The notes below the pieces were generated by a model. It ran no database searches, was not told the DNA's origin, and was given only the letters and a program-made list of their open reading frames with translations. Below, one piece after another: positions 23,085 through 34,100 of a DNA stretch of 64,000 nucleotides; within the stretch, counting starts at the first letter, position 1; the number at the start of each line of letters is the position of its first letter. Source of the DNA: Brucella oryzae (GTDB lineage Bacteria > Pseudomonadota > Alphaproteobacteria > Rhizobiales > Rhizobiaceae); contig JAAVLL010000001.1 of NCBI GenBank assembly GCA_012103035.1, forward strand, positions 186,001 through 250,000. The letters run 5' to 3'. The position numbers and the translations under genes were made by a program.

Positions 23085-23098
23085 GGGGAGCAGGTTTC

Positions 23099-23494
23099 AT
23101 GAACGGTATGAACAATGATATGCGTACCCCGCTCGGCAAGGTTCGGGGGCTTGGGTCGGCCAAGGAAGGCACCGGTCATTTCTGGTATCAGCGCCTGAGT
23201 GCGGTTGCTCTGGTGCCGCTGGTGATGTTTTTCATCGGTCTGGTTATTTCGCTCAATGGCGCCAGCTATGCGGAAGCCCGGGCTGCTCTGTCGCATCCCT
23301 TCACGGCAATCGTGATGGCGCTGTTCGTCCTGACCGGCGTTTATCACATGCGTCTGGGTATGCAGGTCATTATCGAAGATTATGTGCATGGCGAAGGCAT
23401 GAAGGTCGTGCTGGTGATGCTGAACACCTTCTTTACGGCGGTGGTCGGCTTTGCCTGCATTTTTGCGATTCTCAAGCTGAGCTTCGGAGGTTGA
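23099..23494 (+). CDS. sdhD: Succinate dehydrogenase membrane anchor subunit
   Basis: The second membrane anchor of complex II. The intact 131-residue protein has [22 protein letters not shown] at the start, three helices, and [21 protein letters not shown], which carries the conserved histidine and the quinone-site Asp-Tyr pair. It lies 14 bases after sdhC and 7 bases before sdhA. Confidence 0.94.
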   Translation: MNGMNNDMRTPLGKVRGLGSAKEGTGHFWYQRLSAVALVPLVMFFIGLVISLNGASYAEARAALSHPFTAIVMALFVLTGVYHMRLGMQVIIEDYVHGEGMKVVLVMLNTFFTAVVGFACIFAILKLSFGG

Positions 23495-23501
23495 TAGCCC
23501 G

Positions 23502-25343
23502 ATGGCTAGTGCAGTAAACAACGCGGCTGATGCCGCTGTGGCAAGCAAGTACACCTATGTCGATCACAAGTTCGACGTGGTGGTGGTCGGAGCCGGCGGT
23601 GCAGGTCTGCGCGCAACGCTCGGCATGGCCGAACAGGGCCTGAAGACGGCTTGCATCACCAAGGTTTTCCCGACGCGCTCGCACACGGTTGCCGCACAGG
23701 GCGGTATTGCCGCCTCGCTCAAGAATATGGGTCCGGACAGCTGGCAATGGCACATGTACGATACCGTCAAGGGATCGGACTGGCTTGGCGATACCGATGC
23801 GATGGAATATCTGGCGCGTGAAGCGCCTGCCGCCGTCTACGAACTGGAGCACTACGGTGTGCCGTTCTCGCGTACGGAAGAAGGCAAGATCTATCAGCGC
23901 CCGTTCGGCGGCCACATGCAGAATTTTGGCGACGGTCCCCGGTGCAGCGCACCTGTGCTGCTGCCGACCGTACCGGCCATGCGATCCTGCACACGCTCTA
24001 CGGCCAGTCGCTCAAGAACAATGCGCAGTTCTTCATCGAATATTTTGCGCTCGACCTCATCATGACCGACGGTGTCTGCACCGGCGTCGTGGCGTGGAAC
24101 CTCGATGACGGCACCATCCATCGCTTCTCTGCCAAGATGGTGGTTCTGGCGACGGGCGGTTATGGCCGCGCCTATTTCTCGGCAACGTCCGCCCATACCT
24201 GCACCGGCGACGGCGGCGGCATGGTTGCACGTGCGGGCCTGCCGCTGCAGGACATGGAATTCGTGCAGTTCCATCCGACCGGCATCTATGGCGCGGGCTG
24301 CCTCATCACCGAAGGCGCGCGCGGCGAAGGCGGCTATCTGGTCAACTCCGAAGGCGAACGCTTCATGGAGCGTTATGCCCCTCGGCCAAGGACCTTGCCT
24401 CGCGTGACGTTGTCTCGCGCTGCATGACCATGGAAATCCGTGCCGGTCGTGGCGTCGGCAAGGCCAAGGATCATATCTTCCTGCATCTCGATCATCTCGA
24501 TCCGGCCGTTCTGCATGAACGCCTGCCGGGTATTTCGGAATCGGCCAAGATTTTCGCAGGCGTCGATGTGACGAAGGAACCGATCCCGGTTTTGCCAACC
24601 GTTCACTACAATATGGGCGGCATTCCGACCAATTACTGGGGCGAAGTGCTAAACCCGACCGAAGCCGATCCGGACCGTGTACAGCCGGGCCTGATGGCGG
24701 TGGGCGAAGCGGGCTGCGCTTCGGTGCACGGTGCGAACCGTCTCGGTTCCAACTCGCTGATCGATCTGGTCGTGTTTGGCCGCGCGGCTGCAATCCGCGC
24801 CGGGCAGGTCATCGATCGCAAGTCGAAGATTCCGGACCTCGACATCGCTGCCTGCGACAAGATCATGGAACGCTTTGATCGTCTGCGTTTTGCCAACGGC
24901 TCCCAGCCGACCGCAGAACTGCGCGAGAAGATGCAGCGCACCATGCAGGAAGATGCCGCGGTGTTCCGTACGTCGGAATCGCTCAAGCAGGGCGTTGAGC
25001 GCATGGAAAAGCTCTGGCATGAACTGCCGGATATCAAGGTCACCGACCGTTCGATGATCTGGAACTCCGATCTGGTGGAAACGCTGAGCTGGAAAACCTG
25101 ATGGCTAATGCGCTGACGACGGTTGTTTCCGCCGAAGCGCGTCATGAAAGCCGCGGCGCCCATGCGCGTGAGGATTTCCCGGATCGTAACGATGCCGAGT
25201 GGCGCAAGCATACGCTGTCCTGGCTGTCGACAGACGGCAAGGTCAAGCTTGACTACCGTCCTGTTCACCTTGATCCGTTAACGACGGAAGAGGAAGGCGG
25301 CATCAGCCTCGCCAAGATTGCGCCGAAGAAGCGCGTTTATTGA
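23502..25343 (+). CDS. sdhA: Succinate dehydrogenase flavoprotein subunit (three frameshifts)
   Basis: SdhA oxidises succinate to fumarate with covalent FAD. Landmarks are the FAD fold [15 protein letters not shown] (about residue 28), [14 protein letters not shown] with the FAD-linked histidine, [16 protein letters not shown], and [17 protein letters not shown]. Bases are missing from the C run at 23937-23940, the C run at 24378-24381, and near 25086 (G). The third error creates an early stop at 25099-25101; the true end is APKKRVY at 25343. Repaired length is 614 residues. Confidence 0.95.
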
Positions 25344-25358
25344 TTAAGGGAAAGAGCA

Positions 25359-26137
25359 ATGGTTGAACTCGCACTTCCCAAGAATTCGCGCCCGCAAGAG
25401 GGCAAGACCTGGCCGCGCCCCGACGGTGCGAAGCGGGTTACCGAATTCCGGATCTATCGCTGGTCGCCGGATGACGACGCCAATCCGAGCATCGACACCT
25501 ATTATGTCGATCGCGACGATTGCGGCCCGATGGTTCTGGACGGTCTGCTTTATATCAAGAACAAGATCGACCCGACGCTGACGCTGCGCCGTTCGTGCCG
25601 TGAAGGCATTTGCGGTTCCTGCGCCATGAATATCGATGGCGCAAATACGCTAGCCTGCACCAAGGGCATGGATGATATCAAGGGCGCCATCAAGGTCTAT
25701 CCGCTGCCGCATATGCCGGTGGTGAAGGATCTTGTGCCGGACCTCAACAATTTCTACGCCCAGCACCGGTCCATCGAGCCTTGGCTCAAGACGGTTTCGC
25801 CGGAGCCGCAGAAGGAATGGCTGCAGAGTCATGAGGATCGCCAGAAGCTCGACGGCCTCTATGAATGCATTCTGTGCGCCTGCTGCTCGACCTCGTGCCC
25901 GAGCTACTGGTGGAACGGCGACCGTTATCTCGGCCCCGCCGTGCTGCTCCAGGCCTATCGCTGGCTGATTGACTCCAGAGATGAAGCCAAGGGCGAACGC
26001 CTCGACAATCTCGAAGATCCGTTCCGGCTCTATCGCTGCCACACGATCATGAACTGCGCGCAGACCTGCCCGAAGGGATTGAATCCGGCCAAGGCGATTG
26101 CCGAAATCAAAAGATGATGGTCGAGCGCCGCGTGTAA
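25359..26137 (+). CDS. sdhB: Succinate dehydrogenase iron-sulfur subunit (one frameshift)
   Basis: SdhB carries electrons from FAD to ubiquinone through three Fe-S centres. Cys80, Cys85 and Cys88 in [10 protein letters not shown] plus TLACT bind [2Fe-2S]; [25 protein letters not shown] bind the other clusters. One A is missing near 26108-26111; without it the frame stops at 26117. Repair extends the protein to KKMMVERRV with a TAA at 26135-26137, giving 259 residues. An imperfect copy of this 3' end lies at 26196-26234. Confidence 0.95.
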
Positions 26138-26195
26138 TCGCGGCAATCGCTTTTATCTACGATCCCTGTCGGCCTGCGGCCTCCACGCCTCTTGT

Positions 26196-26234
26196 GCCGA
26201 AATCAAGAAGATGATGGTCGAACGCCGCGTCTAG
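26196..26234 (+). repeat. Second copy of the sdhB 3' end
   Basis: These 39 bases encode [16 protein letters not shown] in frame, the same peptide as the sdhB C-terminus about 97 bases upstream, with synonymous differences and TAG instead of TAA. It has no start or upstream coding part. The spacer at 26138-26195 is GC-rich and not recognised. Confidence 0.8.
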
Positions 26235-26257
26235 TAGCGTGACTGATCTGGAATTTG

Positions 26258-26290
26258 AGAAGGGGAAGGTGCAAACCTTCCCTTTTCTTG
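26258..26290 (+). terminator. Terminator after sdhB
   Basis: AGAAGGGGAAGGT pairs with ACCTTCCC(TT)TTCT around GCAA, with small imperfections. It follows the duplicated sdhB tail and probably ends the sdh operon. Confidence 0.6.
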
Positions 26291-26382
26291 ATCTGAGCTC
26301 TGGTTGCCGTCGCAGAAGGCTTGATCTTTGTAGCCGCGCCGATATTTCATTGGAGAATAGGTCCATCGGAGACAGGGCAATC

Positions 26383-26750
26383 ATGCTCGATCATATCGGT
26401 TTCAACATTTCCAGCATGCCCAAGTCGCGAGCTTTCTATGATGCGGCACTCGCCCCTTGGCATAAGCCGCGCAATGGAGTTTGGCGACTGGGTTGGCTAT
26501 GGTCGCAACGGCAAGCCGGAATTCTGGATCGGCAAGCAGAAGGGAGCGAAGCTGGAGGGCGTGCTTCACGTCGCTTTTTCGGCTGGAACCCGCTCTGAGG
26601 TTGATCGCTTCTATCAAGCGGCCATTGCTGCCGGGGACCGATAATGGCAAGCCCGGTTTGCGTGCCGATTACCATCCCGATTATTATGCAGCTTTCGTGA
26701 TCGATCCGGATGGCCATAATATCGAGGCGGTTTGCCACCTGCCTGAATAG
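26383..26750 (+). CDS. VOC-family (glyoxalase-like) protein (frameshifted at two sites)
   Basis: A vicinal-oxygen-chelate fold protein of unknown substrate. After repair it begins MLDHIGFNISSMPKSRAFYDAAL, the usual first beta-alpha unit with the metal-ligand histidine, and ends with FVIDPDGHNIEAVCH. Two Cs are missing near 26453-26456 and two Gs near 26634-26637. Repaired length is 123 residues. It is convergent with the OsmC gene. Confidence 0.85.
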
Positions 26751-26775
26751 ATAAGCGGGCGTAAGCCCGCTTATC
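26750..26775. terminator. Bidirectional terminator between VOC and OsmC genes
   Basis: A perfect 11-bp stem (GATAAGCGGGC with GCCCGCTTATC) around GTAA, centred between two convergent genes. Confidence 0.75.
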
Positions 26776-26796
26776 GTTTCCGTGTCTTGAAACTGT

Positions 26797-27232
26797 TCAG
26801 AGCAGTTTTGCGTCGAGCGTCACTTCAATAGCGCCCAATGCTTTCGACAGGGGACAGGATTGCTTGGCCTTGTTGGCGAGCGCCTCGAAATCCTCGACCG
26901 AGATTCCGGGGATCGTGGCGTTAAGCGTGAGTGCGCTGCGGCTGATCTCAAAGCCGCCGCCGGCTGCGGACCGACGGTGACTGCTGCGGTCGCTTCCAGT
27001 TTCTCCGGTGGCGTCCCGTGTTCCGTTAAAAGGCGGAGAGCTGCATGGCGAAACAGCCCGCGTGGGCAGCACCCAAAAGTTCTTCCGGATTGGTGCCTGC
27101 GCGCCCGCTTTCGTCCTCAAAACGGGCTTTGAAATCATAGGGAAGGTCTTTCAGCGCGCCGCTTTGCGTGTTGAGTGTGCCTTTGCCTTCCTTCAACGTA
27201 CCTTGCCAGACGGCGGTTGCTTTTCTGTCCAT
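26797..27232 (-). CDS. OsmC-family peroxiredoxin (two frameshifts)
   Basis: OsmC proteins reduce organic peroxides with a Cys pair. The N-terminal part has [23 protein letters not shown], with the peroxidatic cysteine, and the C-terminal part has [17 protein letters not shown], with the resolving cysteine. Bases are missing from the A run at 27028-27031 and near 26953. Repaired length is 145 residues. The short form without a thioredoxin partner suggests the OsmC rather than Ohr subgroup. Confidence 0.88.
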
Positions 27233-27321
27233 GGGAAGCTCTCCTCTCGGTTGGGAATTCCGCTACCGATATAGGGCGCTTGACCACAGCTTCCAGCAAT
27301 CAGCCGGAACTGGGCCAGAAT

Positions 27322-28565
27322 TCAGATAGCCTGTCCTTTCAACAGACGTGGGGTATCGCTTGAAAGTCCGGCTGCCTGCTTGATGAAGAAGGATTTCAAT
27401 GCCGGCACCCGGTCGACGAGCCCCAGGCCGATATCGCGGATAGAGCGGATAGCCGGATTGTCGTTGGAGAAAAGCTTGGTCAGGATGTCCGTCGTCACAC
27501 CCATTTGAACGGTATCGAAGCGACGCCAGGACTGGTAACGCTCCAAAGCAGCAAACGAACCGATGTCGAGCCCCAGGCGGTCTGTTTCGACCACCACCTC
27601 GGCGATTGCGGCGGCATCCCGGAAGCCGAGATTGAGACCCTGACCGGCGATAGGATGGATACGGTGTGCCGCATCGCCCACCAGCACGAAGCGCGGCTTC
27701 ACAAATTCCCGTGCCAGCGTCAGGCCGAGCGGAAAGGCGCGGCGAGGACCTTCGACATGAAGGACACCCAGACGATGACCGAAGCGCTGTTCCAGTTCAG
27801 CCTCGAACACGAAGTCGTCTTCGCGGATAAGACGTTCCGCATCCGATGTGCGTTCAGTCCAGACCAGCGAGCTGCGATTGCCCCTGAGCGGAAGGATCGC
27901 AAATGGACCGGCGGGCAGAAAATGCTCATCGGCGCGGCCTCCATGCGGACGCTCATGGGTCACATTGCAGACGATGCCGGATTGGCCATAGTCCCAGTTC
28001 ACGGTCTTGATGCCTGCCAGGTCACGCAGGCGGGAGCGCGCACCATCGGCAGCGATCAGCAGGCGCGTTTCAAGCGTATCGCCCTTGGAGAGAGTAACGG
28101 TCACACCTTCAGGGAGCGTGTTGAAATTCTCTACGCTGGTGGCTTCAAGGAAGACGATTCCAAGCGCGTCAGCCTTGTTGTGGAGGGCGGTGTTGAGGAC
28201 GCGGTTTTCCACCATATGGGCAAAAGGTTCACCGGGTTCGACTTCACCTTCGAAGGTGAGAAAACCGGGCGCACCGGATCGGAAGTGCGCGAATCGGTGA
28301 TGACCATTTCCGTGATGGGCTGGGCTTCGGGAAGGATTTCCTGCCAGCAGCCGAGCTGGTCAAGCATACGTGATGCAGCAGCGGCAATGGAGGAAGCACG
28401 CGGGTCGTTCTTCCAGGCGCCAGCCGGTGCGCCATCGATCACAGTGACGGAAAGATGCGGTGCCGCTGATTTGATCGCAACTGCCGTGACGAGCCCGACA
28501 TAGCCGCCGCCTGCAATCACCACATCGTTATTGTGCGCTGCTTCCTGCTTCTTCCGGGCGGCCAT
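27322..28565 (-). CDS. UbiH-family FAD monooxygenase (one frameshift)
   Basis: A flavin-dependent hydroxylase of the UbiH/UbiF/VisC group, likely acting on a ubiquinone precursor. It has the N-terminal FAD fold DVVIAGGGYVGLVTAVAIK, a central LLIAADGARSRLRDLAG, and the second FAD motif LVGDAAHRIHPIAGQGLNLGFRD. One base is missing from the A run at 28261-28264. Repaired length is 414 residues from the ATG at 28565, which has AAAGGA at good spacing. Which ring position it hydroxylates cannot be told. Confidence 0.88.
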
Positions 28566-28596
28566 TGTCATTTCCTTTCGAGATTCCATCTCACGA

Positions 28597-28698
28597 TAGC
28601 ATTTCCAGCAAAAGTGCGAAGCGGTTTTGCGTGAGGCAAATGCTTAGAAACAAAGAGGTAGAGCGGTTCCACGATTCTGGTTTAACTGGAACCGCTCT
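28597..28698 (-). repeat. Dispersed palindromic repeat, family B, copy 2
   Basis: The reverse complement matches the element at 18433-18533 block for block: AGAGCGGTTCCAG, a GGAACCGCTCT arm, a CACGCAAAACCG block and TTTTGCTGGAAATGCTA. It lies between the divergent UbiH-type gene and tesB. Confidence 0.75.
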
Positions 28699-28891
28699 CG
28701 CGCTGTTTGGCATATATCGTTGTTCAAGAAACCCGATATTTTGCCGCGGCGCATATCGTAACGCGAACTGCCGAAACGGAGCATCCGAGCCTCCGCCGAT
28801 ACAGTTTTCCTGCGCGGTTCTTGACAGGTTCCAATGCTCCGGCTCAAACAAGAACCAAAGCATATATATGGTTCCAGGAGACAGGCTGTCC

Positions 28892-29792
28892 ATGTCTGAT
28901 GAAGAAAAGTCCGGGATCGAGCAGACAGCGGCAATGCGCGAACTGCTGTCGATCCTTGATCTCGAAACGCTTGAAATGGATCTTTTCGCGGCAACAGCCC
29001 GCAGGTTGGCTGGCAGCGCGTTTTTGGCGGGCAGGTCATCGGCCAGGGGCTGATTGCAGCACAGCGTACCGTCGATCCCGAGCGGCATGTGCATTCGCTG
29101 CACGCCTATTTCGTGCGTCCGGGCGATCCTGCCATTCCCATCATCTATGAGGTGGATCGTATCCGCGACGGCTCCAGCTTCAGCACGCGCCGCGTGCTGG
29201 CCAAACAGCATGGCAAGGCGATCTTTTCGCTTTCCGCTTCCTTCCAGATCGATGAAGGCGGGCTCGATCATCAGATGCCGATGCCCGAAGGGCTGCCGCA
29301 ACCGGAGCAGTTAGTCGGCGATCATGACATCAAGGAAAAATATCTCGATATGGCGCCGCCCAGCGTCCGCAAATATTGGGAACGGGAGCGTCCGATCGAG
29401 ATCAAGCCGGTCTCGCTCACGCATTATTTCTCGCGCGAGAAGCTGGAGCCGGTGCAGCATGTCTGGGTGCGCGCAAGGGGCTCGTTCCCGATGACCGCGC
29501 CTTGCAGGCCGCCATTCTCGCCTATCTCTCCGATATGACGCTGCTCGATACCTCGCTTCACCCGCATGGCCGTTTCATCTTCGACCGCGATATGCAGGTG
29601 GCCAGCCTCGATCATGCCATGTGGTTCCATCGCCCCTGCAGGCTCGACGATTGGCTTCTCTACACGCAGGATACGCCGAGCGCTTCCGGCGCGCGGGGCT
29701 TCAATCGTGGCGCGCTTTATACGCGGGACGGCGTGCTGATCGCGTCGGTCGCGCAGGAGGGGCTGATCCGTGTCCATGAGAAAGAGAAATGA
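28892..29792 (+). CDS. tesB: Acyl-CoA thioesterase II (two frameshifts)
   Basis: A double hot-dog thioesterase that hydrolyses medium- and long-chain acyl-CoA. After repair it contains QRVFGGQVIGQGL, HSLHAYFVRPGDP, VWVRAKGLVPDD, and MASLDHAMWFHRP near the active site, then RGFNRGALYTRDGVLIASVAQEGLIR. One T is missing from 28983-28986 and one A near 29475. Repaired length is 300 residues. amtB follows after 220 bases on the same strand. Confidence 0.9.
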
Positions 29793-29861
29793 TGATTATT
29801 TAATCATCAACTTTTACGACGATTAAATTGTAATCAATTTGGGATTTGCGTGAAAGGCTTC

Positions 29862-29874
29862 GCACTTTCCGTGC
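29862..29874 (+). promoter_or_regulatory. NtrC-like inverted repeat upstream of amtB
   Basis: GCAC-TTTCC-GTGC, flanked by C and A, resembles the NtrC enhancer pattern (GCAC, 5 bases, GTGC). It lies about 60 bases before the sigma-54-like element at 29933, a sensible enhancer distance. Confidence 0.4.
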
Positions 29875-29932
29875 AATTCTTTTGGGGTGCGAAACGCGAA
29901 AAATCGTGCCTATTGGCGCAGTTTCGCGCAAC

Positions 29933-29947
29933 TGGCATGAATTTTGT
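29933..29947 (+). promoter_or_regulatory. Sigma-54-like promoter for amtB
   Basis: TGGCAT, 5 bases, then TTGT: the GG at 29934-29935 is 10 bases from GT at 29946-29947. This matches the GG-N10-GC rule except for one base. It lies 66 bases before the amtB start and fits nitrogen-starvation control. Confidence 0.45.
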
Positions 29948-30012
29948 TTCTCTGTTTGAACCGGCCCTTCAGCGCAGCCGCGTTTGAAGCCGCCCTTCGA
30001 CGGAGATATTCG

Positions 30013-31314
30013 ATGCTCATAACAGGAAGAAACAAGCAAACGGCCCTTCTGGTTACCCTGCCTGCCCTCGTTGCCATGGCCGGAGCAGCAATGGCACAGG
30101 ACGCCGCGCCGACACCAACCCTCGATACGGGCGATACGGCATGGATGCTGACTTCAACCGCGCTTGTGTTGATGATGACCATACCGGGTCTCGCACTGTT
30201 CTATGGCGGCATGGTGCGCAAGAAGAACGTGCTGTCCACGGTGATGCAGAGCTTTGCGATTACCTGTCTCATGTCCATTCTGTGGATGGTTGCAGGCTAT
30301 TCGCTCGCCTTTACGGATGGCGGATCGCTCAATTCCTACATAGGAGGCCTTTCCAAGGCTTTCTTTTCCGGCGTCACGATGGAATCGCTGACCGGAACCA
30401 TCCCCGAATATGTGTTCATCACCTTCCAGATGACGTTTGCCATTATCACGCCCGCACTCATCGCCGGTTCGTTTGCCGAGCGCATGAAGTTTTCCTCCAT
30501 GCTGGTCTTCCTGACGTTGTGGCTGTTCATCGTATATATCCCGGTCGCGCATTGGGTCTGGGGCGGCGGCTTCATGGCGTCGGATGGGGTGCTTGATTTT
30601 GCAGGCGGTACGGTCGTTCATATTAATGCCGGTGTTGCCGGTCTGGTTGCTGCGCTCATCATCGGCAAGCGCGATGGTTACGGCCACACGAATATGGCTC
30701 CGCATAATCTCGTCCTGTCGGTCATTGGCGCTGCCCTTCTGTGGGTTGGCTGGTTCGGCTTCAACGCCGGTTCCGCTGCCGGTGCCAATGCGCTCGCTGG
30801 CGTCGCCATGCTCAACACGCAGGTTGCGACCGCCGGTGCGGCTCTCGCCTGGATGTTCGTAGAATGGGCAATAGCTGATAAGCCGAGTGTGCTCGGCATC
30901 ATTTCAGGCGCTGTTGCAGGTCTGGTTGCCATCACGCCTGCCGCCGGTTTCGTCAACCCTATGGGCGCGCTCATCATCGGCATTGTTGCCGGTGCGGTCT
31001 GTTATGTGGCGGCGGTAAAGATCAAGCATGTACTCGGTTATGACGATTCGCTCGATGCTTTCGGCGTCCATGGCGTCGGCGGCTTTGTCGGTGCGGTGCT
31101 GACAGGGCTCTTCGCCGATGCGGCAATCAATCCGGCCAGCGAAGGGGCGACCATCGGCAAGCAGTTCTTCGGTGCCGCCATAACGATCGTCTATACGGCA
31201 ATTGCCACCGCGATCATTCTTTACGTGGTCAAGGTCCTCATGGGCCTGCGCCCCAGCAAGCAGGCCGAGATCGAGGGGCTGGATATCGCGCTGCATGGGG
31301 AGTCGGTGCAGTGA
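30013..31314 (+). CDS. amtB: Ammonium transporter AmtB
   Basis: A trimeric ammonium channel of the Amt/Mep/Rh family. The intact 433-residue protein has a signal peptide (AGAAMAQDA), eleven helices, GLALFYGGMVRKKN, DFAGGTVVHINAG with the first pore histidine, GWFGFNAGSA, and FGVHGVGGFVGAVLTG with the second pore histidine. A nitrogen-type promoter lies upstream. The PII gene glnK, which usually precedes amtB, is absent from the 220-base gap. A strong terminator follows. Confidence 0.96.
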   Translation: MLITGRNKQTALLVTLPALVAMAGAAMAQDAAPTPTLDTGDTAWMLTSTALVLMMTIPGLALFYGGMVRKKNVLSTVMQSFAITCLMSILWMVAGYSLAFTDGGSLNSYIGGLSKAFFSGVTMESLTGTIPEYVFITFQMTFAIITPALIAGSFAERMKFSSMLVFLTLWLFIVYIPVAHWVWGGGFMASDGVLDFAGGTVVHINAGVAGLVAALIIGKRDGYGHTNMAPHNLVLSVIGAALLWVGWFGFNAGSAAGANALAGVAMLNTQVATAGAALAWMFVEWAIADKPSVLGIISGAVAGLVAITPAAGFVNPMGALIIGIVAGAVCYVAAVKIKHVLGYDDSLDAFGVHGVGGFVGAVLTGLFADAAINPASEGATIGKQFFGAAITIVYTAIATAIILYVVKVLMGLRPSKQAEIEGLDIALHGESVQ

Positions 31315-31363
31315 GAACGGGAGTAGGGGAGTAGGAAGGTGTTTCCCTGCTTGTCGGGCTTTT

Positions 31364-31398
31364 GAAAAGGCGCGGGCGATTCCCGCGCCTTTTCTTTA
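31364..31398 (+). terminator. Terminator after amtB
   Basis: A perfect 13-bp stem (GAAAAGGCGCGGG with CCCGCGCCTTTTC) around a 5-base loop, with T-rich sequence after it. Confidence 0.85.
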
Positions 31399-31523
31399 TT
31401 TGCCGGGCCTTGTGCATGGTTAATGAGGAATTAACCATCCGGCAATTAGGATCGGACCGATTCAATGTGCCCGGAGCATTTCTGCTCAGGGCCAGCAAAT
31501 ATTTTCGGTTCGGGACAGGCTAT

Positions 31524-34100
31524 ATGCGGCAAGGATATTCGCCCTCATACCCGCTGCGTGACGAGCGGATTACGGAAGACAGGCTGAAACTGGCCAATCT
31601 CTTCCGCAGGCAATTCTATATCCTGTTCGGGTTGGGCCTTCTCGCGCTCACCGGCATGGCTGTCGGCGCGCTTGCGACGTGGAATGTTGCCGATCCGAGC
31701 TTCAGTCATGCGACCGACAATCCGGTAACGAATGCGCTTGGTTATCCCGGCGCAGTGTTCTCCGACATTGCCATGCAGTTTTCGGTTTGGCCAGCGTTCC
31801 CGCCTTGCTTCCGCTTGCCGTCTGGTCGCTGCTGTTGATGACGCGTGGCGGTATCGGGCGCATAGCTAAACGCAGTTTCGCGTGGCTTGGCGCCGCACTC
31901 CTGTTTGCAGCAATCGCCAGCTGCTTTGCCGTGCCGGAAAGCTGGCCGATGCCGATCGGTCTCGGGGTGTCTTCGGTGACATGATCCTGAAGTTTCCGGG
32001 CCTTTTCCTCGGCAGTTTTCCACAAGGTGCCATTGCATCGGGTATTGCGCTCATCCTTGCCGTGCCGGCTGTCTGGCTCTGCCTTTTCGCCAGCGGCATC
32101 ATCGGGCGCGGTGCGGGGATCATCAATCCTGCGCAGCCCTCAGCTCGTCGTGGTGCAGAGCAAGGTGATTTTATCGGAGATGAGGAAGACGATGAAGCAT
32201 CTGCCGGTGGTGGTTTCCAGCTCGTCGGTGCGCTCACCCATCTGGCTTTGACCACGACCGCGAATTTCAAGCGCTTGACAGGGCTTGGCCGTCGCCGCCC
32301 ACGCGAGGAAGATTTCGACGATATGCGTGTTGTGCGCCGCAACGCCGAAACGCGCAATGCGCCGCGCCGGGAACCGGGGTTCGGGGCGCCTGCCGCCGTC
32401 GATGACGAGCCGCCTTTCGATATGGATGAAATGGATAACGGCACGCCGCTCGCCGGTCAGGAATGGCATGATGCGCCGCCGTCCCGCAGCCGCAAGGCGC
32501 GTGTGGAACAGGCCGCACCATCGCCGAAGCCCGGCCCGCGCGCTCAGCGCGAGGCGCAACCATCCTTCCTCAAGGACAATGGCGTTTTTGAAATGCCGTC
32601 GCTGCATTTCCTTGCCGAGCCGAAGCTCGTGCAGCGCGATCCGTCGCTTTCCAAGGATGCACTGGAACAGAATGCGCGTCTGCTTGAGGGCGTGCTGGAA
32701 GATTTCGGCGTGCGCGGAGAAATCATCAATGTGAAACCCGGCCCGGTGGTTACGCTTTATGAGCTTGAACCGGCCCCGGCATCAAGTCCTCGCGCGTCAT
32801 CGGCCTTGCCGACGACATTGCCCGCTCGATGAGCGCGATTGCCGCGCGCGTTGCGGTCATTCCGGGGCGTAATGCCATCGGTATCGAACTGCCGAACCCG
32901 AAGCGCGAAATGGTTTATCTGCGCGAGATGCTGGCAAGCCGCGACTTCGAGCAATCGAAGGCGAAACTGGCGCTGGCGCTTGGCAAGACCATCAATGGCG
33001 AGCCGGTCATCGCCGATATTGCCAAGATGCCGCATGTGCTCGTGGCCGGTACAACCGGTTCGGGCAAGTCGGTGGCTATCAACACCATGATCCTGTCGCT
33101 GCTCTATCGCATGACGCCGCAGGAATGTCGCCTCATCATGATCGACCCCAAGATGCTGGAACTCTCCGTCTATGACGGCATTCCGCATCTGCTGACACCG
33201 GTTGTGACCGATCCGAAGAAGGCGGTCGTCGCGCTCAAATGGACCGTGCGCGAAATGGAAGACCGCTATCGCAAGATGTCGAAAGTCGGCGTACGCAATA
33301 TTGACGGTTTCAACCAGCGTGTCGGTCTGGCGCAGAAGAAGGGCGAGCCAATTGCCCGCACTGTGCAGACCGGTTTTGACCGTAATACCGGTGAGGCGAT
33401 TTACGAGACGGAAGAGCTCGATCTGGAGCCAATGCCCTACATCGTCGTGATCATCGACGAAATGGCCGATCTGATGATGGTCGCTGGCAAGGATATTGAA
33501 GGCGCGGTGCAGCGTCTGGCGCAGATGGCACGTGCCGCTGGTATCCACGTCATCATGGCGACGCAGCGTCCTTCAGTCGATGTCATCACCGGCACGATCA
33601 AGGCCAATTTCCCGACCCGTATTTCGTTCCAGGTGACGTCGAAAATCGACAGCCGCACCATTTTGGGCGAGCAGGGTGCCGAGCAGCTGCTCGGTCAGGG
33701 CGATATGCTCTTCATGGCTGGCGGCGGTCGCATTCAGCGCGTGCACGGTCCATTCGTTGGCGACGACGAGGTGGAACGCATCGTGCAGCATCTGAAGCTT
33801 CAGGGCGTGCCGGAATATCTCGATGCGATCACCGAGGATGAAGACGAGGACGAAGGCGGCGGCAGCGGCCCGGCTGGAACCGGCAATCTGGAGGATTCCG
33901 ACGATCCGTACGATCAGGCCGTGGCTGTGGTTCTGCGTGACAAGAAGGCTTCGACTTCCTACATCCAGCGCCGTCTCGGTATCGGTTATAACCGCGCTGC
34001 CTCGATCATCGAACGCATGGAAGAGGAGGGCATTGTCGGTCCCGCCAACCATGCGGGCAAGCGTGAAATTCTGGTGCCGACCGGTGACGACGACTTCTAG
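31524..34100 (+). CDS. ftsK: DNA translocase FtsK (three frameshifts)
   Basis: FtsK anchors at the division septum and pumps DNA toward dif, activating XerCD recombination. An N-terminal membrane domain (about four helices) leads to an acidic and proline-rich linker. The motor has the Walker A motif [14 protein letters not shown] and Walker [14 protein letters not shown], and the C-terminal gamma domain reads [21 protein letters not shown]. Bases are missing at 31786-31788 (T), 31964-31967 (G) and 32778-32779 (G). I start at 31524; an in-frame ATG at 31416 would add 36 residues. Repaired length is about 859. Confidence 0.93.

Noticed and set aside
31362..31523. N-terminal extension of FtsK from 31362
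   Set aside because: The extension begins inside the amtB terminator stem, so that start is implausible.
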